Shown: piece by piece, positions 25,010 to 33,312 of the stretch | Position numbering within the stretch: the first letter of the stretch is position 1 | Layout: every line of letters starts with the position of its first letter | Assembly (NCBI GenBank): GCA_002309795.1 | Contig: DBXZ01000021.1 | Coordinates: 1-36,043 of the forward strand | Direction: 5' to 3' | From: Bacteroidales bacterium UBA1199 | GTDB taxonomy: Bacteria > Bacteroidota > Bacteroidia > Bacteroidales > UBA932 | DNA length: 36,043 nt | The notes under the pieces: model-generated | Database searches by the model: none | Seen by the model: only the letters and a program-made list of their open reading frames with translations | Told to the model about the DNA's origin: nothing | Program-made: the position numbers and the translations under genes

Positions 25010-27858
25010 TTGCCGCAAAGGAGTTTATAATCACAGTAATCGCAACGCGGATTCACGGCGCGGAACGGGACAGCCGGGTTCAGGATCTCCCCGATCAGTT
25101 CCTGCAGCAGCTCGCGGAACTGCGCCAGCGTGGCCGTATCGAATCCGAAGGATTCCGCCGCGCTGCCGAAGATATCGCGAAGCGCGTAGATATCCAGTTT
25201 GACATCCTCGGCGCGCAGGCCGGGAGTGCCCGCAGTGACGAGCAGCGTATAGAAGAGCAGCTGGAAGGAGATGGTCGGACGCTTCTCCCCCTCCCGTTTG
25301 AAGAGGGCGGGCATGTCGGCCGTCTTGAGTTTGCGTTTCACCTTGTCGCCGGTCTTGCCGGTTTTGTAGTCCAGAATATGGAGCTGGCCGCTCCGGAGAT
25401 CCTTGCGGTCTATGATGCCGTACAGGCTCACCTCTTCGCCTGAGGCGAGTTTCAGCTGCGCGGAAGCGCCGACCTCGGTACCCGATACGGTCAGCGGGGC
25501 AGCCGAGGCGTCGCACCGCAAAACCTCCACCACGAAGGTCTGCAGCAGCTGGCGCAAGATCAGGTTGCGCCCCGTGATGGTGCGGATCTTGCCCTCGGAG
25601 GCAAAGGCCTCCACAATCAGGCGGTCTATCTTCTGCGTATCGTTCGCCATCCTCTCGAGCTCTCCGCTCTGCAGCTCCTGCCCCACGTACGGCGCATAAA
25701 GCCGCTCCATCACCTTGTGGAAGATGGAACCGAAGAGACTGGCATCCAGCTCTTCCACCACCTCTTCCGTCTCCTCTACGCCGGCCACGTGGCCGTAGTA
25801 GAAGCGGACGGCACAATCCAGGTACTGATTGAGCGCGGAGGTGGAAAAACCTTTCCGGCGGCCGGTCACCGGGTCGGGCTCAAGATAGCGGGCGCGAAGC
25901 GCAGCCATCACTTCCGGGGTCTTGGGAATCACGAACTCCGCGCCGCCGGGACCGTCGTTTCGCAGCGGCATCGGGGCCGTCGTCTCGCCGGGATCTACGT
26001 TGTAGTGATACTTCAGCTGCTTGATGAAGCGGCTCGGTTCTCCGCTCTGGAGGCCTTCGGTACGGGCGTCGTAGATAAAGGTAATGTTCTCCGCACGGGC
26101 GATACTCCGATAGAAGTAATACGAGGAGAGGGCGTCCTGGAATTCGTAGTTGGGCAGGCCGAATCCCAGCCGCAGGTTATACGGAATGAAGGAACCGCTG
26201 ACGGTCCGCTTGGGGAAAGTCCCCTCGTTCATGGAGAGGATGATGATATTCTTGAAATCGAGCGCACGCGTCTCGAGCGGGCCCATGATCTGCAGGCCGG
26301 AAAGCGGTTCGCCCCGGAACGGGATGGAGATGACGCCGATCAGCTGGCCGAGCAGTGAATAATAGGTCTTCTCCTCCATCTCAACGGGCAGCGACTGCAT
26401 CCGCTGGATGGCTGCACGCAGGTGATAGACGAACTCCAGGTCCACCTTGGAGAGTCCTTCCGGGATAGCGTCCAGGATGGCCGTCTGGTAGCCGGCTATC
26501 TCCGAGGTATTCGTTATATTCTTGAAAATCAGTCCAAAAAGATTTGAATCGCGCCCCGTCAGGAACCGGTCTTCCACATAGATCAGGTTCTGCTTCAGGA
26601 TTTCCGACAGCGTTTCCTGTACGGCCGAATCCATCGCTATGAAGGGATGGTTGAGCAGGTTGACCACGTCTTTGTAGTAGAAACTGCAACCCGCAGCGCT
26701 CACGCGTTTATTGCGGTGCAGCCGCTCCAGGAAAGTGATAAAAGTGGCTGCATTGCTCTGCGAAAGCGGGAAGCCCATTGTCACGTTGATGTCCGTAATC
26801 TCTTCAGGCACAGCGCCGAGCATGGGCAGCAGCAGCCGTTCATCGGGCAGCACGACCGCCGTTTCGAGCGGATCGAATCCTGCCCCGGCCGCAAGCGTCT
26901 TCAACAGGTCGCCCGCCACGCGGGTCTGCGCCACGCCTGAAGCCACCGCGATGGTGCGGAATTGCTGCGCCTCGGGCAGCGAAGGGGCCAGTTCGTATTT
27001 GGAGGGATAGCGGGCCACGTTCTCTCGCAGGAAAAGCGAAGCCTTGTTGGCCGGATCCGTGGTGCGCGGATCTTCGAAATCCCAGTAGAAATCGCCCTCC
27101 AGCCGGTCGCGGATGGTATCGAGCAACGCCTTCTCGCAGGCATTGAGGGCGTTGAGTCCCACGAAAACAATCTTGCGGTAGCTGCCCAGCCGCGCTACCA
27201 ACGACTCCTTTTCAGGACTTTCGCCCGAAAGGGTCTCCGCCACCCGGCGATAGATCATTCCCTCATAACCCAGCCCCTGCGCCTGCAGGTTCTCGCGAAA
27301 AGCGGAGTAGAGGTCGAAGAGGATGGTCCACACGGAACGGAACAGCCCCTTCTTGTCCAGCGAACCGGGCCGGGGCTGGCCGGAATCGGTCAGGAAGTCC
27401 CGCCAGAATTCGCGGATGGCGGCCGCCTGTTCGTCGGAGAGGAAATCGTAGCCGGAATCCAGCTGCTTGAGATCGCGGATATTGGCGAAAAGCAGCCGGG
27501 CGTCCACGCGGTATTTGTCCACGTCGTCGAAATCGGCGAGCAGGATGTCTCCCCAGTAGACGAACTCGTCGAAACTCTCCCTGGGCGCCTCGCCGGGCCA
27601 CATCAGGGCCGCGTAGTTCCGGTAAAGCGTATAGAGGGCACCGATCTTGTCGATGGGGCGAAGGCCCGAAAGATCGGTCATCAGGTCGTTGATGGTGAGC
27701 AGTTTGGGCGAGAAAACCGGCTTTCCGGCCGCCTGGCCCAGGTATTTGCTGAAAAAGAGCGCGGAACGCCGGTTGGGGAACACGAAACAGTATTCACCCA
27801 ACGCGTTGCCGGCTTCCTGATAGAAGCGGCTGGCTATCTGTTCCAGGAAACGCTTCAT
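25006..27858 (-). CDS. addB: AddB-like PD-(D/E)XK exonuclease subunit
   Basis: This 950-aa protein opens with YCFVFPNRRSALFF, the position where AddB/RecC-like proteins begin their helicase-like fold; no GxGKT Walker A is present. The C-terminus has a nuclease with FSTSALNQYLDCAVRFYYG, GSIFHKVME, GIIDRKD and ILDYKTGKTGDK. The final CDYCDYKLLCGK supplies three cysteines that, with Cys of YLDC, would make the AddB-type 4Fe-4S cluster. It sits between pgi and addA with 4-bp ATGA overlaps at both ends, consistent with stoichiometric translation. Confidence 0.9.
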   Translation of the reverse strand: MKRFLEQIASRFYQEAGNALGEYCFVFPNRRSALFFSKYLGQAAGKPVFSPKLLTINDLMTDLSGLRPIDKIGALYTLYRNYAALMWPGEAPRESFDEFVYWGDILLADFDDVDKYRVDARLLFANIRDLKQLDSGYDFLSDEQAAAIREFWRDFLTDSGQPRPGSLDKKGLFRSVWTILFDLYSAFRENLQAQGLGYEGMIYRRVAETLSGESPEKESLVARLGSYRKIVFVGLNALNACEKALLDTIRDRLEGDFYWDFEDPRTTDPANKASLFLRENVARYPSKYELAPSLPEAQQFRTIAVASGVAQTRVAGDLLKTLAAGAGFDPLETAVVLPDERLLLPMLGAVPEEITDINVTMGFPLSQSNAATFITFLERLHRNKRVSAAGCSFYYKDVVNLLNHPFIAMDSAVQETLSEILKQNLIYVEDRFLTGRDSNLFGLIFKNITNTSEIAGYQTAILDAIPEGLSKVDLEFVYHLRAAIQRMQSLPVEMEEKTYYSLLGQLIGVISIPFRGEPLSGLQIMGPLETRALDFKNIIILSMNEGTFPKRTVSGSFIPYNLRLGFGLPNYEFQDALSSYYFYRSIARAENITFIYDARTEGLQSGEPSRFIKQLKYHYNVDPGETTAPMPLRNDGPGGAEFVIPKTPEVMAALRARYLEPDPVTGRRKGFSTSALNQYLDCAVRFYYGHVAGVEETEEVVEELDASLFGSIFHKVMERLYAPYVGQELQSGELERMANDTQKIDRLIVEAFASEGKIRTITGRNLILRQLLQTFVVEVLRCDASAAPLTVSGTEVGASAQLKLASGEEVSLYGIIDRKDLRSGQLHILDYKTGKTGDKVKRKLKTADMPALFKREGEKRPTISFQLLFYTLLVTAGTPGLRAEDVKLDIYALRDIFGSAAESFGFDTATLAQFRELLQELIGEILNPAVPFRAVNPRCDYCDYKLLCGK

Positions 27859-29162
27859 TTCCGATAGCCGGGCTTTCCGAGCAACTCGAACATCCGCTTT
27901 TTATATTCTTCCACGCCGGGCTGGTCGAACGGGTTGACGCCCAGCAAATAGGCACTGATTCCGCAGGCCATCTCGAAAAAATAGAAGAGCTGGCCCAGGT
28001 TGTATTCGTCCAGCTGTTCCACGGAGACCGCCAGGTTGGGCACGCCGCCGTCGATATGGGCCATCCGGGTCCCTTCCTGGGCCATACGGTTGCAGTGCTC
28101 CACGTTCCGGCCCTCCAGATAGTTCAGGCCGTCCAGGTCGTCGTCATCGTGTTCCACGACCACCTCGCGGCGGCTGTTTTCGATGGTGACGGCCGTCTCG
28201 AAGAGCTTGCGCTGTCCCTGCTGGATGTACTGTCCCAGCGAATGGAGGTCGGTCGTAAAGAGCGCCGAAGCGGGGAAGAGCCCCTGCCCTTCCTTGCCTT
28301 CCGATTCGCCGAAGAGTTGCTTCCACCACTCGGCGAAGCAGCGCATCTTGGGGTGGAAACTGACCAGCAGTTCAATATCTTTCCCACTGTTGTAGAGCGC
28401 GTTGCGCATGGCGGCATAGCGGATGGCGGGATTCTCATCGGAATCTTCCGCACAGACGCGCTGCATGTAGCGCGCACCGGCCACCAGGGCGTCGATATCG
28501 TATCCGGCCAGCGCGATGGGCAGCAGGCCCACGGGCGTCAGCACCGAGAAGCGGCCGCCGATATCGTCCGGGATGACGAAGGTTTTGTATCCCTCGCGGT
28601 CCGCCAGGGTTTTGAGCGCGCCGCGGTGCGCATCGGTCACCGCCACAATCCGTTCGCGCGCCTCCTCGCGGCCATATTTCCGCTGCAGCAGGTTGCGCAC
28701 CATCCGGAAAGCGACGGCCGGCTCCGTGGTCGTCCCCGACTTGGAGATCACCACGGCCGCACAGGAGCGCGCCATCAGCAGGTCTTTCAGTTCCGCCAGA
28801 TACTCCTCGGAAAGATTCTGTCCCGCAAAAACCACCTCCGGACCGCCTGCACTGCCCAACTGCACGCCGAAGGTATGGCCCAGCGCCTCGATAGCGGCCT
28901 TCGCGCCGAGGTACGATCCCCCGATGCCAATCACCACCACCACTTCCACCTCGCGGGCGATCCACCCCTCCACCACGGAGAGGCACTCGTCGATCTGCGG
29001 TTGTCCGATCCGGGAAGGAAGGTCTTTCCAGCCCAGGAATTCATGGCCCGCGCCCGTGCCGCTTTCGAGCACGCCGAAAGCTTCGCGTGCCCTGGCAAGG
29101 CTGGCCTCAAAGGTCTCCCGGCCGATAAAAGGCCGGCAACCGCTTAAATCGATCTTGATCAT
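27855..29162 (-). CDS. pgi: glucose-6-phosphate isomerase
   Basis: This 435-aa protein belongs to the short bacterial PGI type. VVIGIGGSYLGAKAAIEAL holds the sugar-phosphate loop and VVISKSGTTTEPAVAFRM holds the second phosphate-binding SxSGTT. DDIGGRFSVLTPVGLLP matches PGI signature 1, and NPFDQPGVEEYKKRMFELL matches signature 2 with the catalytic Lys. It interconverts glucose-6-phosphate and fructose-6-phosphate in the cytoplasm. It is the first gene of a long minus-strand run. A TATCTTTG -7 box lies 25 bp before its ATG, and its stop overlaps the addB-like start. Confidence 0.96.
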   Translation of the reverse strand: MIKIDLSGCRPFIGRETFEASLARAREAFGVLESGTGAGHEFLGWKDLPSRIGQPQIDECLSVVEGWIAREVEVVVVIGIGGSYLGAKAAIEALGHTFGVQLGSAGGPEVVFAGQNLSEEYLAELKDLLMARSCAAVVISKSGTTTEPAVAFRMVRNLLQRKYGREEARERIVAVTDAHRGALKTLADREGYKTFVIPDDIGGRFSVLTPVGLLPIALAGYDIDALVAGARYMQRVCAEDSDENPAIRYAAMRNALYNSGKDIELLVSFHPKMRCFAEWWKQLFGESEGKEGQGLFPASALFTTDLHSLGQYIQQGQRKLFETAVTIENSRREVVVEHDDDDLDGLNYLEGRNVEHCNRMAQEGTRMAHIDGGVPNLAVSVEQLDEYNLGQLFYFFEMACGISAYLLGVNPFDQPGVEEYKKRMFELLGKPGYRK

Positions 29163-29186
29163 AGTGCGTGGTTTTAGCCGTTCCTA

Positions 29187-29194
29187 CAAAGATA
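29187..29194 (-). promoter_or_regulatory. -7 box for pgi and the downstream operon
   Basis: TATCTTTG on the minus strand is a full TAnnTTTG match, 25 bp upstream of the pgi ATG. No clear TTTG lies at -33; that position falls inside the inverted repeat described at 29202-29244. Confidence 0.5.
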
Positions 29195-29201
29195 ACGAAT
29201 T

Positions 29202-29244
29202 ATGCGGGATTTTGCGTACTTTTGTTCCGCATAAAATCCCGCAT
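29202..29244. repeat. 12-bp inverted repeat flanking a plus-strand promoter (possible operator)
   Basis: ATGCGGGATTTT (29202-29213) and AAAATCCCGCAT (29233-29244) are perfect reverse complements with a 19-bp spacer. The right arm ends immediately before the ATG at 29245. The spacer contains TACTTTTG (29217-29224), a full TAnnTTTG -7 box for the 50-aa protein. TGCG/CGCA adds four pairs inside. The repeat could be an operator for a dimeric repressor, or a hairpin in a longer transcript; a start about 7 bp after the -7 box would give a leader of only about 14 nt. Confidence 0.65.
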
Positions 29245-29397
29245 ATGTTCAGAAAAATCAAGGAGTGGTATCAGCGGCAGAGCGACACGACCAAGGCGTT
29301 CATCTGGATCGGCCTGGTCTGCATCATCGGCATCATCATCCGGTGGAAAGCCGTCGTGGCGGGTATCGCCAAAGGCTTTCAGTTCTACTCCAACTGA
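29245..29397 (+). CDS. 50-aa single-span membrane peptide
   Basis: The frame encodes 50 residues: an N-terminal charged helix MFRKIKEWYQRQSDTTK, a hydrophobic span FIWIGLVCIIGIIIRW (about 19-34) and a short tail KAVVAGIAKGFQFYSN. It would be inserted in the inner membrane. I do not recognise a family, but this composition recurs in small Bacteroidales membrane proteins. It has its own -7 box within the inverted repeat and ends one base before the DUF3467 stop on the other strand. Short length makes the call moderate. Confidence 0.6.
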   Translation: MFRKIKEWYQRQSDTTKAFIWIGLVCIIGIIIRWKAVVAGIAKGFQFYSN

Positions 29398-29398
29398 T

Positions 29399-29698
29399 CT
29401 AGGCCTGGCCGCCGCCGAATCCCATCGGAGGCAGGTTGCCCGGATAGCCCTGATCCAGCTTGATGGGGCCGAACTGCTGTTCGTACTTCTGCACGTTGTC
29501 CGTGAGGGCGTTCAGCAGGCGCTTGGCGTGTTCCGGCGTCATAATCACGCGGCTGCCCACGGTCGGCTTGGGATAGCCCGGCAGCATCTGCGCGAAATCC
29601 AGAATAAACTCGTTGGCGGAGTGGGTAATGACCGCCAGGTTCGAATAGAGCCCCCGGAGCACTTCCGGACGGCATTCGATGTCAACTTTGTTCTCCAT
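29399..29698 (-). CDS. DUF3467 family protein
   Basis: This 99-aa protein matches DUF3467: RGLYSNLAVITHSANEFILDF, then SRVIMTPEHAKRLLNAL and YEQQFGPIKL. The last dozen residues are Gly/Pro-rich. It is cytoplasmic by sequence (no signal or membrane span). The family is widespread in Bacteroidota and has no established function. It lies 6 bp downstream of rny, so it probably shares its transcript. Confidence 0.9.
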   Translation of the reverse strand: MENKVDIECRPEVLRGLYSNLAVITHSANEFILDFAQMLPGYPKPTVGSRVIMTPEHAKRLLNALTDNVQKYEQQFGPIKLDQGYPGNLPPMGFGGGQA

Positions 29699-29704
29699 GG
29701 TGCG

Positions 29705-31243
29705 TTATTTTGCGAAGGCGATGCTTCTGGTTTCGCGGATGACGGTAATCTTGATCTGACCCGGATAGGTCATCTCATCCTGGATCTTGCGTGCGATATC
29801 GAAGGAGAGCTGTTCGCAGTCGGCATCGGAGACGGCGTCGGCGCCCACGATCACGCGCAGTTCACGACCGGCCTGGATGGCGTAGGTCTTGGTGACGCCC
29901 GGATACGAAAGGGCGATGCCTTCCATATCCTTGAGGCGTTTGATGTACGATTCGACCACCTCGCGGCGGGCACCCGGACGGGCGCCTGAGATGGCGTCGG
30001 CCACCAGCACGAGCGGAGCGATCAGCGAAGCCATCTCCATCTCTTCGTGGTGCGAACCGATTGCGTTGCAGATTTCGGGTTTTTCCTTGTACTTCTCGGC
30101 GATCTTGGCACCCAGCAGTGCGTGCGGCAGTTCAGGCTCGTCCTCGGAGACCTTGCCGATATCGTGCAGCAGGCCGGCACGTTTGGCGGCCTTCGGGTTC
30201 AGACCGAGCTCGGATGCCATCGTGGCGCAGATGTTGGCCACTTCGCGCGAGTGCTGCAGCAGGTTCTGGCCATAGGAGGAACGGTACTTCATGCGGCCGA
30301 TCATGCGGACCAGCTCGGAGTGCAGGCCGTGGATACCCAGGTCGATACAGGTGCGCTTGCCGGTCTCCATGATCTCGTCGTCGAGCTGTTTCTTGACCTT
30401 CTCCACCACCTCTTCGATGCGGGCGGGATGGATACGGCCGTCGGTCACCAGCTGATGCAGCGCCAGACGCGCCACTTCGCGGCGGACCGGGTCGAATGCG
30501 GAGAGCAGGATGGCCTCCGGCGTGTCGTCCACGACGATCTCTACGCCGGTTGCAGCCTCGAGCGCGCGGATGTTGCGGCCTTCGCGACCGATGATGCGGC
30601 CTTTGACCTCGTCGTTGTCAATGTTGAAGACGGTGACGGCGTTCTCGATGGCGGTTTCTGCGGCGGTGCGCTGGATGGTGTTGATCACGATGCGCTTGGC
30701 CTCTTTGCCGGCCGTCAGGCGCGCCTCGTCCATCACGTCGTTGATGTAGGCGGCAGCCTGGGTCTTGGCCTCCGACTTCATGGTCTCGACCAACTGGTTG
30801 CGGGCTTCGTCGGCCGTCATGCCGGCCACCTCTTCAAGTTTGACAATCTCCTGGCTGCGAAGCTTTTCGTATTCGTCGCGCTCCTTGTTGACCGCCTCCT
30901 GGGCGAGCTTGAGGTTTTCGCGGGCGGCTTCGAACTCCTTGGCTTTGCGGCCCAGGTCGGAACTCTGCTGGTTCAGCTGCATCTCGCGCTGCTTGATGCG
31001 GTTTTCGGCCTGCTGGATCTGGGCGTTCTTCTCGCTCACGTAAGCTTCGTGTTCGCCCTTGAGCTGGAGGAATTTCTCCTTTGCCTGGAAGATCTTCTCT
31101 TTCTTGATGTTTTCGCCTTCGGCTTCTGCCTGTTTTAAAATCTGACTACTCTTGTTGCCGAGTATAAGTTTCCGCATGAGCCAGAAAATCAGGATTCCAA
31201 GACCTGCGGAGAGAATTGCGGTAATGATGATTGTGAGAATCAT
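29705..31243 (-). CDS. rny: ribonuclease Y
   Basis: This 512-aa protein has the RNase Y layout. An N-terminal membrane anchor ([21 protein letters not shown]) is followed by a Glu/Lys/Gln-rich coiled coil to about residue 180. A KH domain with [19 protein letters not shown] lies near 212-230. An HD domain includes [11 protein letters not shown] and the metal site GLLHDIGKV near residue 360. It is an endoribonuclease that starts mRNA decay at the inner face of the membrane. The 6S RNA gene lies directly upstream on the same strand, and DUF3467 follows 6 bp downstream. Confidence 0.96.
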   Translation of the reverse strand: MILTIIITAILSAGLGILIFWLMRKLILGNKSSQILKQAEAEGENIKKEKIFQAKEKFLQLKGEHEAYVSEKNAQIQQAENRIKQREMQLNQQSSDLGRKAKEFEAARENLKLAQEAVNKERDEYEKLRSQEIVKLEEVAGMTADEARNQLVETMKSEAKTQAAAYINDVMDEARLTAGKEAKRIVINTIQRTAAETAIENAVTVFNIDNDEVKGRIIGREGRNIRALEAATGVEIVVDDTPEAILLSAFDPVRREVARLALHQLVTDGRIHPARIEEVVEKVKKQLDDEIMETGKRTCIDLGIHGLHSELVRMIGRMKYRSSYGQNLLQHSREVANICATMASELGLNPKAAKRAGLLHDIGKVSEDEPELPHALLGAKIAEKYKEKPEICNAIGSHHEEMEMASLIAPLVLVADAISGARPGARREVVESYIKRLKDMEGIALSYPGVTKTYAIQAGRELRVIVGADAVSDADCEQLSFDIARKIQDEMTYPGQIKITVIRETRSIAFAK

Positions 31244-31287
31244 AGTGGTTATATGTTGATTGAAAGTGCATGGTACGGACGCAATTG

Positions 31288-31304
31288 AAAAAAGCCGTTA
31301 GTTT
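31288..31304 (-). terminator. T-rich 3' boundary of the 6S region; arm of a long-range repeat
   Basis: On the minus strand AAACTAACGGC (complement of 31294-31304) is followed by six T residues (31288-31293). Its perfect complement GCCGTTAGTTT lies 165 bp away at 31469-31479, over the zapA stop, so transcripts reading through from zapA could close a stem around the whole 6S RNA. There is no strong local stem, so termination here is only suggested. Confidence 0.4.
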
Positions 31305-31315
31305 CGGTCTGACGA

Positions 31316-31440
31316 AAATCTTAATAAATAAGATTTGAGCTCCGGAGTGTGTTGATCTCAGACTTCCAACGTCCCTGCAAGCAGGAATCCCCCGAAGGGT
31401 AACCCAGGCCTGTCTTCGATTTCCGAGTAACTCGTTTTAG
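31316..31440 (-). ncRNA. ssrS: 6S RNA (SsrS-type)
   Basis: The minus-strand sequence between zapA and rny has 6S features. A closing helix pairs GAGTTACTCGGA (complement of 31422-31433) with TCCGGAGCTC. A central open region follows, then GGCCTGGGTTACCC, TTCGGGGG and the apical hairpin CCTGC-TT-GCAGG (31374-31385). Position downstream of zapA is the conserved 6S location in many bacteria. A 3' hairpin, AAATCTTA/TAAGATTT at 31316-31336, may end the RNA. 6S RNA binds the housekeeping RNA polymerase holoenzyme by mimicking an open promoter. The exact ends are estimates; the Bacteroidota variant could be the 6S-Flavo class. Confidence 0.75.
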
Positions 31441-31466
31441 TTTTTAGTGTTGATTTTGGCTTAGAG

Positions 31467-31498
31467 CAAAACTAACGGCTAAGCAGATAGGTGCCAAG
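31467..31498 (-). promoter_or_regulatory. promoter of 6S RNA inside the 3' end of zapA
   Basis: On the minus strand TAGTTTTG (complement of 31467-31474) matches TAnnTTTG, and CTTG (complement of 31495-31498) lies 20 bp upstream as a near -33 element. Transcription would start near 31460. The -7 box overlaps the zapA stop codon. Confidence 0.55.
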
Positions 31499-31765
31499 TT
31501 TGCGGTCCAGAGCGGCGATTTCATCGCTCATCTCCTTGAGTTCGCCGGCGTTGCGCCGCTGGGCGTCGATCAGGCGAACCTCTTCTTCCAAAAGTACCAT
31601 GCTCAGGATGTCACGGATGTCCACGTTTACGAAGCGGGTTGTCGTATCTTCTATTCGTGCATTGAGCGAATCAACGGCGGCGCGGATGGATTCCTCCATT
31701 TCCGGCGCGATATCCAGCTGGTAGTTGCGCCGGGCTATCGTGACATTGATCCGTTGCTTGTCCAT
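31472..31765 (-). CDS. zapA: cell division protein ZapA
   Basis: This 97-aa protein opens MDKQRINVTIARRNYQLDIAPEMEESIRAAVDSLNARI, the ZapA N-terminal globular domain. A coiled-coil C-terminus follows with RDILSMVLLEEEVRLIDAQ. ZapA crosslinks FtsZ filaments at the division site. It starts one base after the stop of the coiled-coil gene upstream and is followed by 6S RNA, as in many bacteria. Confidence 0.93.
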   Translation of the reverse strand: MDKQRINVTIARRNYQLDIAPEMEESIRAAVDSLNARIEDTTTRFVNVDIRDILSMVLLEEEVRLIDAQRRNAGELKEMSDEIAALDRKLGTYLLSR

Positions 31766-31766
31766 A

Positions 31767-32051
31767 TCAATCGTCGAGCAGTGCGATGCACTGGTCTATT
31801 TGTTTGAGCATCTTGGAAACCTTGCGCTTGGCCTCCGCCCTGTCAGGCGAAGCGTTGCTGAATGCTAAATCCAATTGCAGTCGGTCTATTCTTTTTTTAA
31901 GGTCTTCTATTCGGTTTTGTTGTTCATCGATGGCCTCGTGCGCCCCCTCCAGTTCCCGGCGGAGTTCCGCGTTCTCACGCGACAGCTTTTCGTAGCGGGA
32001 GAGCAACTCGGCAATGCCGGCTTTGAGCGATTCGATCGGCGAGGAAGCCAT
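31767..32051 (-). CDS. short coiled-coil protein (ZapB-like)
   Basis: The 94-aa reading starts at MASSPIESLKAGIAELLSRYEKL; an ATG seven codons upstream overlaps the -7 box and is less likely. Nearly the whole chain is heptad-like coiled coil rich in Glu, Leu, Arg and Lys, ending QIDQCIALLDD. The position before zapA suggests a division role like ZapB, but low-complexity coiled coils are hard to assign. It is probably co-transcribed with zapA. Confidence 0.75.
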   Translation of the reverse strand: MASSPIESLKAGIAELLSRYEKLSRENAELRRELEGAHEAIDEQQNRIEDLKKRIDRLQLDLAFSNASPDRAEAKRKVSKMLKQIDQCIALLDD

Positions 32052-32069
32052 GGTCTGTTTATTGTCATA

Positions 32070-32077
32070 CAAAGATA
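32070..32077 (-). promoter_or_regulatory. -7 box for the zapB-like/zapA unit
   Basis: TATCTTTG on the minus strand lies 18 bp before the ATG at 32051 and fully matches TAnnTTTG. It is only 9 bp from the divergent -7 box at 32087, so the two transcription units share a very compact control region. Confidence 0.55.
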
Positions 32078-32086
32078 ATTATTTCT

Positions 32087-32094
32087 TAACTTTG
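32087..32094 (+). promoter_or_regulatory. -7 box for the symporter/nucleotidase unit
   Basis: TAACTTTG fully matches TAnnTTTG, 36 bp before the ATG at 32131. ATTG at 32061-32064, with 22-bp spacing, is a poor -33 candidate. Confidence 0.5.
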
Positions 32095-32130
32095 TAAAGA
32101 ACTTTTCTGCACATAATAACGAAAATCCCT

Positions 32131-33309
32131 ATGAATCAGCATAAAAGAAAGATCGGCCTGCTTCCGAAAGTCATCATCGCAATTCTGCTCGGTATCGGCT
32201 GTTCCTTCTTTTTCCCCGACTGGGCAGTCCGCCTTTTCATCACCTTCAATTCCATCTTCAGCAATTTCCTCGGACTCTTCATTCCGCTGCTGATCATAGG
32301 CCTGATTGCCCCGGGAATTGCCGACCTGGGCAAGGGTGCCGGCAAACTGCTGCTCATCACGACCGCCATCGCCTACTTTTCCACGGTGCTGGCCGGAACG
32401 TTCTCCTACGGCATCTGCAGCTGGACCTACCCCTCGTTGCTCGGGGATTCGCTGACAGCGCTGGGCTCCATCAACATGGAAGGCGGGCTTACGCCCTATT
32501 TCACGATCGAGATGCCCGCATTTATCAGCGTGATGAGCGCGCTGGTGCTGGCCTTCATGCTGGGCCTCACGATGATTCATATGAAAGGCCACGCGCTGAA
32601 AGAGGTGATGACCGATTTCCGCGACATGGTCTTCCTGGTCATCAACCACGTGATCATTCCGCTGCTGCCGCTCTTCATCTTCGGTATCTTCCTGCAGATG
32701 GGCGCCGAAGGCAAGGTCGGCCCGGTGCTGGGAATGTTCATCAAGATTATCCTGATCATCTTCGCGATGCACGTCACGTTCCTGGTTCTGCAATTCTGCA
32801 TCGCCGGCGCGATTGCGCGCAAAAACCCGTTCAAGGCACTCTGGACCATGCTGCCCGCCTATCTCACCGCGCTGGGCACCCAGTCTTCCGCCGCCACCAT
32901 TCCGGTGACGCTGGCCCAGGCCAAGAAGAACGGCGTGCGCAGCGAAGTGGCAGATTTCACCGTGCCGCTCTGCGCCACCATCCACCTTTCGTGCAGCATC
33001 CTGAAGATCGTGGCCTGCGCGCTGGCCATCTCGATGAGCATGGGAATGGACGTGAGTTTCGGCACTTACTTCGGTTTCATCCTGATGCTCGGCATCACGA
33101 TGATTGCAGCTCCGGGCGTACCGGGCGGCGCCATCATGGCTTCGCTCGGCCTGCTGGCTTCGATGCTCGGATTCGACGCCAACATGCAGGGTCTGATGAT
33201 TGCGCTCTATATTGCCATGGATAGCTTCGGCACGGCCGGCAATGTTACGGGTGACGGCGCTATCGCTCTGATTGTCAATACAATTAAGTTCAAAAAGAAA
33301 GAGGAGTAA
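32131..33309 (+). CDS. dicarboxylate/amino acid:cation symporter (DAACS family)
   Basis: This 392-aa protein is strongly hydrophobic with a family signature: GTQSSAATIPVTLAQAKKNG (HP1 serine-rich loop), GVPGGAIMASLGLL (HP2) and DSFGTAGNVTGDGAIALIV (transmembrane helix 8 with the substrate-coordinating Asp and Asn). It imports acidic amino acids or C4-dicarboxylates with Na+ or H+. The sequence does not decide between glutamate/aspartate, dicarboxylate and serine/threonine. It belongs to the short Bacteroidota branch. A nucleotidase gene follows after three bases, so both are probably co-transcribed. Confidence 0.9.
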   Translation: MNQHKRKIGLLPKVIIAILLGIGCSFFFPDWAVRLFITFNSIFSNFLGLFIPLLIIGLIAPGIADLGKGAGKLLLITTAIAYFSTVLAGTFSYGICSWTYPSLLGDSLTALGSINMEGGLTPYFTIEMPAFISVMSALVLAFMLGLTMIHMKGHALKEVMTDFRDMVFLVINHVIIPLLPLFIFGIFLQMGAEGKVGPVLGMFIKIILIIFAMHVTFLVLQFCIAGAIARKNPFKALWTMLPAYLTALGTQSSAATIPVTLAQAKKNGVRSEVADFTVPLCATIHLSCSILKIVACALAISMSMGMDVSFGTYFGFILMLGITMIAAPGVPGGAIMASLGLLASMLGFDANMQGLMIALYIAMDSFGTAGNVTGDGAIALIVNTIKFKKKEE

Positions 33310-33312
33310 ATT

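Noticed and set aside
29399..29989. A plus-strand frame of 273 codons across DUF3467 and the 3' part of rny.
   Set aside because: Antisense to two well-supported genes and without domain content.
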